Positions 25,521 to 34,785 of a stretch of DNA of 64,000 nt are shown here, in pieces (the first letter of the stretch is position 1; the number at the start of each line of letters is the position of its first letter). The translations under genes and the position numbers were made by a program. The notes beneath the pieces were generated by a model that saw nothing but the letters and a program-made list of their open reading frames with translations, searched no databases and was not told the DNA's origin. The stretch is from Candidatus Gordonibacter avicola (GTDB taxonomy: Bacteria > Actinomycetota > Coriobacteriia > Coriobacteriales > Eggerthellaceae), in the NCBI GenBank assembly GCA_019113915.1, contig DXGM01000022.1, positions 41,359 to 105,358 on the forward strand. The letters run 5' to 3'.

Positions 25521-26165
25521 ATGGATGAGAATAAGGAAGCCGTGCTGGAAAGCATTGCTTTTGTGGGTGAGACGCTGGGGCCGTTCTTCTTGCAGGACCC
25601 GGTGAAGGGCGACGCGGGAGCGGCCTTTGAGGCGCTGGCCGCGCTCGACGCGGACGCGGCGGCGGGCGAGTGGCCGTTCGTCGATACGGACGAGGCGCAG
25701 CGCGACCTGGGCCTCATGAAGGAAGGCCTGGCGAAAGGCACGATGGATGACGACCTCGTGTGGGAATACCGCCGTCTGTTCATTGGCCCGGCTGCGAAGC
25801 CGGCGCCGCCGTGGGGTTCGGTGTACACCGACCGGGAGTGCGTCGTGTTTGGCGAGAGCACGCTGGCGTTGCGCGCGTGGATGCGTGAACAGGGCATTCA
25901 ACGACTTGACGACGACAAAACACCCGAGGATCATATCGGACTTCTGCTGGTGCTGATGGCCTGGATTGCCCGCAACCGTCCCGAGGTGCTGGACGACTTT
26001 CTGCGCCTGCATGTGCTCACGTGGTCGTCGCACTTCCTTGAGCAGCTGGCCGCGGCGGCCGAGCAGCCGTTCTACCAGGGCCTCGCGCAACTAGCGAAGG
26101 CCAGCCTGGAGGGTATCCAAAGCGCCCTTGCACTTGAGGTGAGCTACCCGAGGTACTACCGCTAG
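25521..26165 (+). CDS. TorD/DmsD-family chaperone
   Basis: A 214-residue helical protein with family features: EYRRLFIGPAAKPAPPWGSVYTDRE, whose GP..PAPPWGSVY stretch is the TorD/DmsD signature area, and PEDHIGLLLVLMAW, corresponding to the EPxDH motif. It likely binds the Tat leader of the upstream catalytic subunit and aids Mo-cofactor insertion. A gagaggag ribosome site precedes ATG 25521. The second anchor gene follows 9 bp after the stop. Confidence 0.9.
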   Translation: MDENKEAVLESIAFVGETLGPFFLQDPVKGDAGAAFEALAALDADAAAGEWPFVDTDEAQRDLGLMKEGLAKGTMDDDLVWEYRRLFIGPAAKPAPPWGSVYTDRECVVFGESTLALRAWMREQGIQRLDDDKTPEDHIGLLLVLMAWIARNRPEVLDDFLRLHVLTWSSHFLEQLAAAAEQPFYQGLAQLAKASLEGIQSALALEVSYPRYYR

Positions 26166-26174
26166 GAGTTGGCT

Positions 26175-27077
26175 GTGATTACGGGGTTGAACAACGCGCT
26201 TGGTGAAATTACCCTGGTGCTGTTCACGACGCTGGCGCCGTCGGGCGTGATGGCGTTCATCCTCATGGGCCTGCCGCTTGTGCGCGGCGGGCTTAATGCC
26301 GACGTGCGCCAACGCATCCAGCGCTTCCTCAGCATTCCCCTGGTCACGTCCATGGTGGGGCTGGTGGCTTCGGCCACGCACCTCGGCAACCCGGCCAACG
26401 CCCTCTACGTGTTTCTGGGCGTGGGGCGCAGCCCGCTTTCCACCGAGGTGTTTTGCGCCGTAGTGTTCTTGGCGCTGGCGGGCGTGTACTGGCTCTACTC
26501 GTTTTCGGAGCGGCCGCGTGTGGGCCTCATGCGCGTGTGGATGGCGCTTGCCCTGGTGGCGGGCGTGGTATTCATCACGGCGGTGGCGTTTGCCTACGCG
26601 GCTGACACCATCATCTCGTGGTACACGGTGTATGTGCCGCTGAACTTGTGGCTGAATGCGCTGGTGGGTGGCCCGCTGCTGGCGCTCGTGGGCCTGAGCG
26701 CGGCGCGCTATCAGCCGGCCGAGGGATCGTTCGGGCGCGCGCTGGTGGTGCTGGCCGGGGTGGCCCTGGTGGCGAACCTCGTGTCGTTCGGCCTCCAGAG
26801 CGCCGACTTGCCGAACATCGAGAACGCCTACCTCACGGCGGCTGACCTCGTGCCGTACTATGGCCTGATGATTGCCGCGTTCGGCGTGCTGGCGCTGGGC
26901 GGTGTGGCGCTGGATGCGCAAGCGCTCTTCGGGCGTGCGCCCACGGGTGAGGCGGCGGGCGCACGCCGCCTGAGCGTGCAGCGTGCGGTTGTTGCGTGCG
27001 TGCTGGCGCTGGCGGGCATCTTCGTCATGCGATTCGCGTTCTACCTGATGCACATGACCGTGGGTCTGGGGCTGTAG
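26175..27077 (+). CDS. Second DmsC-like membrane anchor subunit
   Basis: A roughly 300-residue paralogue of the anchor at 24554, with about eight helices and the same LVLFTTLAPSG opening and a C-terminal FVMRFAFYLMHMTVGLGL like the other's FLARLVFYAVQLSVGLSF. I prefer GTG 26175 because aggag ends six bases upstream; TTG 26169 is possible. It has no adjacent catalytic or Fe-S subunit of its own, so it may serve as an alternative anchor for the same enzyme or for another reductase elsewhere. Confidence 0.82.
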   Translation: MITGLNNALGEITLVLFTTLAPSGVMAFILMGLPLVRGGLNADVRQRIQRFLSIPLVTSMVGLVASATHLGNPANALYVFLGVGRSPLSTEVFCAVVFLALAGVYWLYSFSERPRVGLMRVWMALALVAGVVFITAVAFAYAADTIISWYTVYVPLNLWLNALVGGPLLALVGLSAARYQPAEGSFGRALVVLAGVALVANLVSFGLQSADLPNIENAYLTAADLVPYYGLMIAAFGVLALGGVALDAQALFGRAPTGEAAGARRLSVQRAVVACVLALAGIFVMRFAFYLMHMTVGLGL

Positions 27078-27082
27078 CGTCG

Positions 27083-27104
27083 GGCAAGGGGTCCTCCCTT
27101 TGCC
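27083..27104. repeat. GGCAAGGG-type hairpin, possible terminator
   Basis: ggcaaggg (27083-27090) pairs with the complement at 27096-27104 with one bulge. The arm is the same octamer as in the element at 12776-12866. It lies between the convergent anchor gene and the PAS/EAL gene. Confidence 0.55.
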
Positions 27105-27149
27105 TGCCAACTCCGCGCGACGGTGTGCCAATCGCTGCACGCAGGTGTT

Positions 27150-29642
27150 CTACTGCCCGTCCATGCTCCCGTGGGCATCTTCGTCTCTGTGGTGCCCTTG
27201 CTCTGTCACGTCGCTTAGTGAGCAGAAGAAAAGGGAGCGGTCCTGTTCGTGGCGCAGGAAGAACGCCTTCATGTGCATCCACATAAGTTCGCCACTCAGG
27301 CGATAGCGGCGAAACGTGCCCTCGGCCCCCGTGACGGGGTGACGCTCTGCCTGGTTGAACATGTCAATGACAATCGGCAGGTCATCGGGGTGCACCTGAC
27401 GAGAAATGAGTTTTTGCCGCTCGCACAAATCCACGGCGTTGCAGCCCGTGACGCGGTAGTACGCGTTGTTCACCTGCAACAATTCGAAGCGGTCGGGGTA
27501 AACGGCGTACACCGCAACGCCTCCCACCAAGCTGTCAATGATGGCTCGGCTGGTCACGTCGTCGCGCAGCAGCGTTTTCATGTCGATGAGCTCCATCGTG
27601 GGGCTCAGCACACCACGCAGGTCAACGACGCCTTCCTGAGTAAGCAGGGCCTCAAGCGTTTCGGTGCTCATCGGCCGGTAGAAGTAGTAGCCCTGCGCGT
27701 AGTCGCAGCCGATGCTTTGCAGGAAGTCCACCTGCTCTTTCGTCTCGGTGCCCTCGGCGATAATGCGCAAATCCATGAGGCGCGCCATGGATACGACGGC
27801 TTCCAGAATGCTTTCGCTGCGCTTCGATTCGTTTGCGCGGTTGAGAAAGCCCATGTCAATCTTCAGGATGTCAACGTTGACGTCCTTCAGCATGTTGAGC
27901 GACGAGTAGCCGCTGCCGAAGTCGTCCATCAAAATGGTGAAGCCGTGCTCTTTGAGGCGCTCCACGGTGGTGGTCATGCGCTCGTCTTCGGCGTAGGCGC
28001 TCTCCGTAATTTCCAGTTCCAGCAGATGGTGGTCCAGCCCGTAGCGCTGCAGTAGTTCCTCAAAGGTGGACACCACATCGATGGCGTACAAATCGGCGCG
28101 CGAGATGTTCACCGACACGGGCACCGGCTGCTCGCCGCGGTCGATCCATGCGCGCAGCTGGCGGCACGCCTCGTCCCACACGTATAAGTCCAGGCTGGCG
28201 ATGAACCCGTTGCGCTCAAGCACGGGCACGAAGCTGCCGGGCATGACCAGGCCGCGCCGCGGGTGTTGCCAGCGCACGAGTGCTTCCAGGCCCACGATGC
28301 GCCCCGTGCGCGTGCTGCACTGGGGTTGCCAATACAGCACAAATTCGCGGTTCGCCAGCGCCCGCTGCACTTCAAGCAGCGTTTTTGTTTCGCTTTCCAA
28401 CTCTTCGGTCATGGAATTTTCGTACCAGGCAATGCGCTTGCCGTAGATACCTTTGACAGAGGCCATGGCTATCATGGCGTGGTCGCACGCGGTGCCCACT
28501 GAGTCGCCGGGTTCAATAGTGCACACACCGACAGCGGGCTGGAAGCCTATCGTATCCTCAGAATCGAAGGGTGGCCTGCGGGAATCATGTTCGACGGCCG
28601 CTTCAGTCACCGTGCCTGCAGGCAGAACTATGGCGAAGTCGTCCCCGCCGAGATACCCCGCTACGCCGCCACAGCACTCGGCGCCAAACGCGAATCGCTC
28701 GGCGATGGCGCGCAGCATGATGTCGCCCGCGTCGCGTCCGTGCCATTCGTTGTACAGCTTGAAGTGCTCTATGTCCAAATACACCACTTCGAAGCGGTCT
28801 TCGGGATGTTGTTTCACCAGCGCCTCGGCGCGCTCGTAAAAGGTGACGGCGTTATAGAGGCCGGTCAGCTGGTCATGCTCTTTCAGTTGCAGAATCTGCG
28901 TGCTTTCAAATTCACCCTTGCGTGCCTTCACCTCGGCATCAATATCGGCGATGAAGCACATCACCACCGTCTCGCCAGCTTCGCCACGCTTCACGGGCAC
29001 CAACGTTTGGGACGCCCAGCCCCAGCCGCCGCGCATGAGGCGCTTGCGAAATTCGCCACGCAGGATTCCGCCCGAGCGCTCGATGCGGGCAAGCAGCGTG
29101 CCGAATTCCCAGAATTCTTGGAACCGTCCGCGGTCCTCCGGGTGAATCATGTGCTCCAACACGTCTTCAAACATAACGCTGAGCTGGCCTTCTAAGGCTG
29201 GCATCACGTACTTGTCGGGCTCGGTGTACAGCACTTTGTACGCGTCGCCAGTCAGGTTGAGTTCGAACAGCTCGTCATACGACGACGGCTGGCTCAGTGT
29301 GGAGAACAGGCTGCGGCTGCCGTCTTCAACCGGGCGGCCGGAAAACAGGACGCAGGGTCCCTCGTTGAACCAGTCCACTTCCAGGCAGGTAATTTCGAAC
29401 CACGTGTTGCGGTTTGCGCTGAAAATGACCGTTTGCGTGGAGCTGTCGTTCCCCTCACGCTGCCACGGGCAGTCGCCGCACGGCTCGCTTGCCCCGCGGA
29501 ATGACTCGTAGCAGCGCAGGCCCACCTGCCCCGCGGGAAACACGCGGTGCGCGGCTTTGTCCATGTACACGACGCGATAGGTGCGGTCGATGACGTAGGT
29601 ATGATGCTGAGCCGAAACGTTGTCCGACTTGTCGTTGCCCAT
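27150..29642 (-). CDS. PAS-GGDEF-EAL-PAS cyclic-di-GMP signalling protein
   Basis: About 830 residues, apparently cytoplasmic. The N-terminal domain resembles PAS (HHTYVIDRTYRVVYMDKAAHR) and contains a CYESFRG..PCGDCPW cysteine patch. A second PAS-like block precedes a GGDEF domain with GGDDF at the active loop. The EAL domain is canonical: EALVRW, ELEITESAY, DDFGSGYSSL, AEGTET and QGYYFYRP. A C-terminal PAS-like region (GGVAVYAVYPDRFELLQVNNAY) follows. It is likely an active phosphodiesterase, with a GGDEF domain that may be regulatory or weakly active. Start ATG 29642 has an aaggag site; an in-frame extension to 29771 lacks one. Confidence 0.85.
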   Translation of the reverse strand: MGNDKSDNVSAQHHTYVIDRTYRVVYMDKAAHRVFPAGQVGLRCYESFRGASEPCGDCPWQREGNDSSTQTVIFSANRNTWFEITCLEVDWFNEGPCVLFSGRPVEDGSRSLFSTLSQPSSYDELFELNLTGDAYKVLYTEPDKYVMPALEGQLSVMFEDVLEHMIHPEDRGRFQEFWEFGTLLARIERSGGILRGEFRKRLMRGGWGWASQTLVPVKRGEAGETVVMCFIADIDAEVKARKGEFESTQILQLKEHDQLTGLYNAVTFYERAEALVKQHPEDRFEVVYLDIEHFKLYNEWHGRDAGDIMLRAIAERFAFGAECCGGVAGYLGGDDFAIVLPAGTVTEAAVEHDSRRPPFDSEDTIGFQPAVGVCTIEPGDSVGTACDHAMIAMASVKGIYGKRIAWYENSMTEELESETKTLLEVQRALANREFVLYWQPQCSTRTGRIVGLEALVRWQHPRRGLVMPGSFVPVLERNGFIASLDLYVWDEACRQLRAWIDRGEQPVPVSVNISRADLYAIDVVSTFEELLQRYGLDHHLLELEITESAYAEDERMTTTVERLKEHGFTILMDDFGSGYSSLNMLKDVNVDILKIDMGFLNRANESKRSESILEAVVSMARLMDLRIIAEGTETKEQVDFLQSIGCDYAQGYYFYRPMSTETLEALLTQEGVVDLRGVLSPTMELIDMKTLLRDDVTSRAIIDSLVGGVAVYAVYPDRFELLQVNNAYYRVTGCNAVDLCERQKLISRQVHPDDLPIVIDMFNQAERHPVTGAEGTFRRYRLSGELMWMHMKAFFLRHEQDRSLFFCSLSDVTEQGHHRDEDAHGSMDGQ

Positions 29643-29847
29643 TTCATCTGCTCCTTGTTGTAGTGGTTGGCTCAGGGGGAGCCAGTAGCACACCCTGTCA
29701 AGGTACCTCCATTGTAATACCTCGGGTGTGAAAGAAGGCGACAGGGCAGAAAAATAGCAGGGGCATGTCAAAAACGCTTAGCACCCGGTCAGATGAGCGA
29801 GGACCTTGTGGCAGGGAGGATGCGGCAGAGAAGAGGAAGGCCGCAGA

Positions 29848-31830
29848 TTAGTGTGCGCTTGCAGCGAAAGGAGCGTCGCTTGCGTCGTCAGGAAAAAGGT
29901 CTGCGCGAGATTTCTCCGGGGCAGGAGCAGAAGCGGGGCGAGGGGTGGCGGAAAGAGTGGGGGTTGCTGTGGCCTCACCGGTGCCAGTGGCGGCGTTTGC
30001 GTTCACGGCGGGCATGTGGAAGCGCGCGCGAAATTCGGCTTCTGGCAGGGGCTTCGAGAACACGTAGCCCTGTCCCGTGCGGCAGCCCAGCCCGTGCAGC
30101 ATGGCGGCCTGCTCGGCGGTTTCCACGCCTTCGCACACGATGGACAAGTTTAGGTTGTCGGCCATTTCCACCACGCTCTTTATCACGGAGCGCGTCCGCG
30201 CGGAATCTGCGCTCTCCGATAGAAAGCCCCGGTCAAGCTTTAACACGTCGATGGAAAGTTTCCGCAGCAAATTGAGCGACGAGTACCCCGACCCAAAATC
30301 GTCCATAGACAGGCGGAACCCGAGTGCCTTCAGTTCGCTCAGTGTGTCAATGACCGCGCTCTCTTCCGCAACGAGCGCGCTTTCGGTCACTTCCAACTCG
30401 ACGACTTCGTGGGGAATGCGGGCGCTGTCAACGATGCGCAGCACGCGCTGAACGAAGCCTTCCTGTAAAATGGTGACGCGTGACATGTTGACCGACACTA
30501 CGAGCGGTTGCCTATCGGGGCCAAGTAGCGGATAGCTTTGGCACACGCGCCGCAGCATGTAGAAGTCTAGCTGCACGATGAAGCTGTTTTTCTCAAATAC
30601 AGGAATGAAGGCATCGGGGGTGAGAAAGCCCAGTTCAGGCGAGTCCCAGCGCACGAGCGCCTCGGCTCCCACCAGCGTCCCGTCGTCTAGGTTGTTTTTC
30701 GGTTGCAGGTACAGCTGAAACTCACGGTTCGCAAGCGCCTGATCTTCGTGCTGCTCGATGCAACTCCTCAGCTCCAATGCGCTTTTGAACGCCTGGTCGT
30801 AGCGCGCAACACGCACGCCGCTCGGTGCGTTTTTTAGTACGGCAATAGCGTTGCTCAGAAGCAGGGGGATGTCGTTAGTGTTTTCTGCTTCGCAAATGCC
30901 ACAGCCAAAGGCCAACGCAGTTGAAAAGTGTAGGTCAGGTTCGCTGCGCAGCTTTTTCTCTATCTGGTTGCACAGCTTTTCGGCCCGGTCGGGTTCATTG
31001 CGCAGTAGTAACGCGAAATGGTCGGCGTTTGCATGGGCGGCTATCTCGCCGCGCCGACACGCGCCGTCAAGCAGGCGTGCGAGGGTGATAATAAGTTGAT
31101 TTCCTACCTCATAGCCGTATGTCTCGTTGATAAGCCGGAAGTTCGAGATATTGGTGTACATAACAAGATACGCGCCGTTGGGTGCGCCAGAAAGCAGTTC
31201 TTGCGCCTGCTCCTCGAACGCAAACAGGTTGCGGCGTTTTGTGAGGGTGTCGGTGAAGTAAGCTTTTTTGAGTTTGGTAATACGGTCGTTGCGCATGAAC
31301 ACCATGATGGTGGAAGCTAACAAGAACAGGACGGTGCACATAATGCCCGTCCATAGGAAATCGTGCTCGGCGCGCTGCTGGGCTGAGAGTACCATTTGGT
31401 CGGCCAGGCGAAAATGCTCTTCGCTCAGTTCCATCAGCCGGTCGGTTGACGTTTCGTGGCGTTTGACACGCTCGATTTCGCGTTCGATGAGTTGCCACTG
31501 GTTGTCGACGGCAGCTAAATCTTCCATGAAGCGGAGGGTTTCGGGTCCGCGATACAGGCGGTCGTTCTCGCGTTTCTGCAGTTTATCAAGCAGATTTGAC
31601 ACACGCTGTTCCGTCTCGTCGGCACTTTCACCCGCAAGCGCCATCTTCGCCACGCGCTGCGTGCCGCCGCGTACGACACCCGAGTCGTTGATGATGCCAG
31701 CGTAATCACGAATCTGCGTGAGAGCGAACGTGAGGATAACGGCGCCTAGCACCCAAATGGCGACAACGATAAGCCCTTTGCTGAGCCTAATCCGCTTGCT
31801 CAAGCGGTCCTCCTTGCTGCGGCGCTTCAA
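29848..31830 (-). CDS. Membrane GGDEF(degenerate)-EAL phosphodiesterase
   Basis: A 660-residue protein. Two hydrophobic helices (about 20-42 and 155-175) flank an extracytoplasmic helical sensor of about 110 residues. The GGDEF-like domain has lost its active motif (ANADHFALLLR in its place). The EAL domain is intact: EALVRW, ELEVTESAL, DDFGSGYSSLN, CEGVET and QGYVFSKP. It should therefore hydrolyse cyclic-di-GMP under control of an external signal. The C-terminal tail after residue 620 is Ala/Thr/Pro-rich. It follows the same orientation as its neighbour at 27150 with 205 bp between them. Confidence 0.85.
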   Translation of the reverse strand: MKRRSKEDRLSKRIRLSKGLIVVAIWVLGAVILTFALTQIRDYAGIINDSGVVRGGTQRVAKMALAGESADETEQRVSNLLDKLQKRENDRLYRGPETLRFMEDLAAVDNQWQLIEREIERVKRHETSTDRLMELSEEHFRLADQMVLSAQQRAEHDFLWTGIMCTVLFLLASTIMVFMRNDRITKLKKAYFTDTLTKRRNLFAFEEQAQELLSGAPNGAYLVMYTNISNFRLINETYGYEVGNQLIITLARLLDGACRRGEIAAHANADHFALLLRNEPDRAEKLCNQIEKKLRSEPDLHFSTALAFGCGICEAENTNDIPLLLSNAIAVLKNAPSGVRVARYDQAFKSALELRSCIEQHEDQALANREFQLYLQPKNNLDDGTLVGAEALVRWDSPELGFLTPDAFIPVFEKNSFIVQLDFYMLRRVCQSYPLLGPDRQPLVVSVNMSRVTILQEGFVQRVLRIVDSARIPHEVVELEVTESALVAEESAVIDTLSELKALGFRLSMDDFGSGYSSLNLLRKLSIDVLKLDRGFLSESADSARTRSVIKSVVEMADNLNLSIVCEGVETAEQAAMLHGLGCRTGQGYVFSKPLPEAEFRARFHMPAVNANAATGTGEATATPTLSATPRPASAPAPEKSRADLFPDDASDAPFAASAH

Positions 31831-31945
31831 AACCGTTCCATTATAACGCCAGGGGGTCCCACCTGTCGCAATAAGTCAGGTCGGGAGGTTTAGTTGAAGA
31901 CCTGCATGCTATTATGAGGTTTGCGAACAACGAGGAAGGCAGGAC

Positions 31946-33247
31946 ATGGAGCGGACCGACGAGCGCTATGGTGCCTACATTGCCATACTGAACGAGGAAC
32001 TGATTGCAGCCATGGGGTGCACCGAGCCCATTGCCATCGCGCTGGCGGCGGCGCGGGCGCGCGAGCTTTTGGGCACCACGCCCGCGCGCGTAGAGGTGGC
32101 GGCTTCGGGAAGTATCATCAAGAACGCGAAAAGCGTGGTGGTGCCCCATACGGGTGGCCTCAAGGGAATCGAGGCTGCGGCGGCGGCCGGCATTGTGGCG
32201 GGTCGTGCCGACCGGGCGCTCGAGGTGATTGCGAACGTGTCGCCAAAGGACGTGGAAGCTATCGCGGCGTATGCGGAGAGCACGCCCATTGAGGTGGAGC
32301 GGACCGACGACGAGGCGGACTTCGACGTGGTGGTGCGCGTGTTCGCGGGTGCGGCCGCGCCGGGGACCGCGCGCGAGGCGCTGGTGCGCATTGCCGACTA
32401 CCACACCAACATTGTGCACGAGGAACGCGATGGGGACGTGCTGCGCGATGCACCGCTGGCGTCGGCCGCAGGAACCGCCGAGGGCCTGACGGATCGCAGT
32501 GTGCTGTCCATGGCTGGCATCTGGGATTTCGCGCAGACAGTGGACCTCGATGACGTGCGCGAATTGCTCGACCACCAGATTGCCTGCAACGCGGCCGTGG
32601 CCGAGGAAGGCCTCGCCGGTGACTGGGGCGCCAACATCGGCAGCGTCATGCTGGGCTCCTACGGCAGCGACGTGAAGGTGCGTGCCTGCGCGTACGCCGC
32701 CGCGGCCTCCGACGCGCGCATGAGTGGCTGCGAGTTGCCCGTGGTCATTAACTCCGGCAGCGGCAACCAGGGCATCACCGTGTCCGTGCCGCTCATTGTA
32801 TACGCGCGTGAACTGGGTTCATCCGACGAACAACTGCGGCGTGCGCTCGTGTTGTCTAACCTCGTGGCCATCCATCAAAAGACAGGCATCGGCCGTCTGT
32901 CGGCCTTCTGTGGCGCCGTGTGCGCCGGCGCGGCGGCGGGTGCGGGCATTGCATATCTGGACGGCGGCGGCTACGAAGACGCGTGCCACGCCGTAGTGAA
33001 CGCCCTTTCCATCGTGGCCGGCATGGTGTGCGACGGCGCCAAACCCTCCTGCGCTGGCAAGATTGCCTTCTCGGTGAACGCCGGTATCCTGGGCTACGTG
33101 ATGTACCGCGATGGCCAGCAGTTCTATGGCGGCGACGGCATTGTGAAGAAGGGCGTCGAAAACACCATCGACAGCATAGCCCGCCTCGGCCGCGACGGCA
33201 TGCGCGCCACCAACGACGAAATAATCCGCATTATGCTGGGTTCATAG
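31946..33247 (+). CDS. L-cysteine desulfidase / UPF0597 family protein (CyuA-like)
   Basis: A 433-residue cytoplasmic enzyme of the family that cleaves L-cysteine to sulfide, ammonia and pyruvate, related to the alpha part of Fe-S L-serine dehydratases. Opening EELIAAMGCTEPIAIALAAA with Cys25, the NSGSGNQGITVSVP segment and CDGAKPSCAGKIA (Cys362, Cys369) are characteristic; the cysteines are likely [4Fe-4S] ligands. It is divergent from the EAL gene at 31830, with 115 bp between. It stands alone, with no cysteine transporter beside it. Confidence 0.88.
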   Translation: MERTDERYGAYIAILNEELIAAMGCTEPIAIALAAARARELLGTTPARVEVAASGSIIKNAKSVVVPHTGGLKGIEAAAAAGIVAGRADRALEVIANVSPKDVEAIAAYAESTPIEVERTDDEADFDVVVRVFAGAAAPGTAREALVRIADYHTNIVHEERDGDVLRDAPLASAAGTAEGLTDRSVLSMAGIWDFAQTVDLDDVRELLDHQIACNAAVAEEGLAGDWGANIGSVMLGSYGSDVKVRACAYAAAASDARMSGCELPVVINSGSGNQGITVSVPLIVYARELGSSDEQLRRALVLSNLVAIHQKTGIGRLSAFCGAVCAGAAAGAGIAYLDGGGYEDACHAVVNALSIVAGMVCDGAKPSCAGKIAFSVNAGILGYVMYRDGQQFYGGDGIVKKGVENTIDSIARLGRDGMRATNDEIIRIMLGS

Positions 33248-33294
33248 CGCCCTGGCACTCATGCCTTCCGCAATGCGGCTTTTGGAATACATTA

Positions 33295-33357
33295 TCCCAA
33301 AAGGGAAAATTGTGTTGCTTGCAGCCGAAATGATCCCAAACGGGATATAAGTATAGT
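33295..33357 (+). promoter_or_regulatory. Orphan promoter with two TCCC-n4-GGGA dyads
   Basis: TCCCAAAAGGGA (33295-33306) and ATCCCAAACGGGAT (33333-33346) are two similar dyads 38 bp apart, and a TATAAG/TATAGT-type -10 region follows at 33346-33357. The arrangement resembles an autoregulated Xre/HipB-type operator. No convincing gene follows on the plus strand; only a 19-codon ORF begins at 33358. Confidence 0.45.
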
Positions 33358-33408
33358 ATGGGTGCCCTCCACGAGCGCCACTGCTATTCCAGAAAGCTTT
33401 GCTGCCAG

Positions 33409-34584
33409 CTAGTCTGAGCAGCGCTTGATAAATGCATTCATGCCAGGCACGGTAAAAGCTATATAGCCACGTTTAGGTGAATAAATGAGTCCATCGTGGA
33501 TAAGGCGGTCTCTCAGCACAGAAAGGTCGCTGGGCTGCTTTTTCCCCATGCGGTCGGCGACATCGCTCAACTTTGAAGGAACTTCGTCTTCTGCCATTGC
33601 GCGCATCATTTCCTTACCCTTTGGCGTCGCTCTATCCCATCTGGAACGATATAATCCTCGATCTATTTCATCTTGTGCCAAAGCGATTCCCGCAAGAAGT
33701 TCGCTTTTGGTAATGGTGCCCGGAAAATCAATTTGCTCGCAGATGCAAAATCCGCATTGCTGGATAAAGTAGGGGTATCCTCCCGCTGCTTGTATGGCGG
33801 CTTCAAGAGATTCATTTTCCCACTTGATCATGTTTTTTTCAGTGGGCTCGACATACGCTTTTCGAACCGCTTCTTCCGAAAGTAGATTTAAAGAATAGAA
33901 CCGAAACATTCGCTCGGCATAGCTGGTGGCATCAGCAAGAACAGCAGGAAGTGTGGGTAGACCAGCTCCGACAAAATACACCGGGACGGGGGCGCTTCCT
34001 TGACCAAGGGTGTGCAGTGCTATATTAAGGGCGGCAAGATCTTCCTGCGGCGCTTCTTGAAATTCGTCAACGCTTATGAAGACGGCGGTCCCTGATTCTC
34101 GAGCTGCTTCTCCGACTGCTTTCAATAGATCTACCAGATCAAGCGAAAGATCTCCGGAGTCTGCGAACCCTTTTGCGGGATTGATATCTATACCTATGGA
34201 GTATGAGCCAGTGGGGTCAATTTTCAACTGAAACGAGCGTAATACGGCAAGTGCATGTTCGAACGCCGAGCTAAGAGGGCGAGAAGAATTGCGAATTCTT
34301 CTTAACTCAACATAGGTTGCCTGAGCAAGCTTCTTGGCTAGCGAGTCGTGCTTCGATGCTTCTACTTCAATGGCGATCCAGTCTTGATGGTGGGCGGTCT
34401 CTGCCAACTCGCGCAAAAGGACCGTTTTGCCCATTCCTCGCAATCCTGAGATGACGATTGGCCTCATTCCTTCAGCATCTTCATACACTTGCTTCATGTC
34501 ATTTTTAATTGAACGAATGATGTCATCACGACCTGCAAGGTAGGGTGGCTTTCTCCCTGCGCCTGGTTTGAATGGATTAGCCAT
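33409..34584 (-). CDS. AAA-type ATPase of the archaeal-like/STAND group
   Basis: A 391-residue P-loop ATPase. Walker A is GLRGMGKT (47-54), Walker B is VFISVDEFQEAP, and the C-terminal third (PKGKEMMRAMAEDEVPSKLSDVADRMGKK..DLSVLRDRLIHDGLI) is a winged-helix domain, as in archaeal-type AAA ATPases and some defence-associated STAND proteins. Codon use is clearly more AT-rich than its neighbours, pointing to horizontal acquisition. No partner gene is present. Function is unknown; toxin-like, defence or DNA-linked roles have all been proposed for relatives. Confidence 0.8.
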   Translation of the reverse strand: MANPFKPGAGRKPPYLAGRDDIIRSIKNDMKQVYEDAEGMRPIVISGLRGMGKTVLLRELAETAHHQDWIAIEVEASKHDSLAKKLAQATYVELRRIRNSSRPLSSAFEHALAVLRSFQLKIDPTGSYSIGIDINPAKGFADSGDLSLDLVDLLKAVGEAARESGTAVFISVDEFQEAPQEDLAALNIALHTLGQGSAPVPVYFVGAGLPTLPAVLADATSYAERMFRFYSLNLLSEEAVRKAYVEPTEKNMIKWENESLEAAIQAAGGYPYFIQQCGFCICEQIDFPGTITKSELLAGIALAQDEIDRGLYRSRWDRATPKGKEMMRAMAEDEVPSKLSDVADRMGKKQPSDLSVLRDRLIHDGLIYSPKRGYIAFTVPGMNAFIKRCSD

Positions 34585-34696
34585 GTGCTCTTTCTAACAT
34601 ATTATAAGGAAGAATAAATTTCAATTTATATTATAGTATAGAAGATTAGAATTGCGCGTGCCTAAGAAAAGGCACATGAATAAATACTTCAATACG

Positions 34697-34733
34697 GAAG
34701 CGATTCTTTCTACGCTGCAGAAAGAATCGCTTC
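34697..34733. terminator. Perfect 15-bp inverted repeat, likely terminator
   Basis: gaagcgattctttct (34697-34711) pairs fully with 34719-34733 around a seven-base loop. It lies 53 bp downstream of the minus-strand gene ending at 34786 and upstream of the AT-rich ATPase. The following T-tracts are weak on both strands, so terminator function is probable but not certain. Confidence 0.55.
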
Positions 34734-34785
34734 CTCGTCTTCATCAGTTTTATTCTGTTGCGGAAATAGTGCGGACGTCGCCGCC

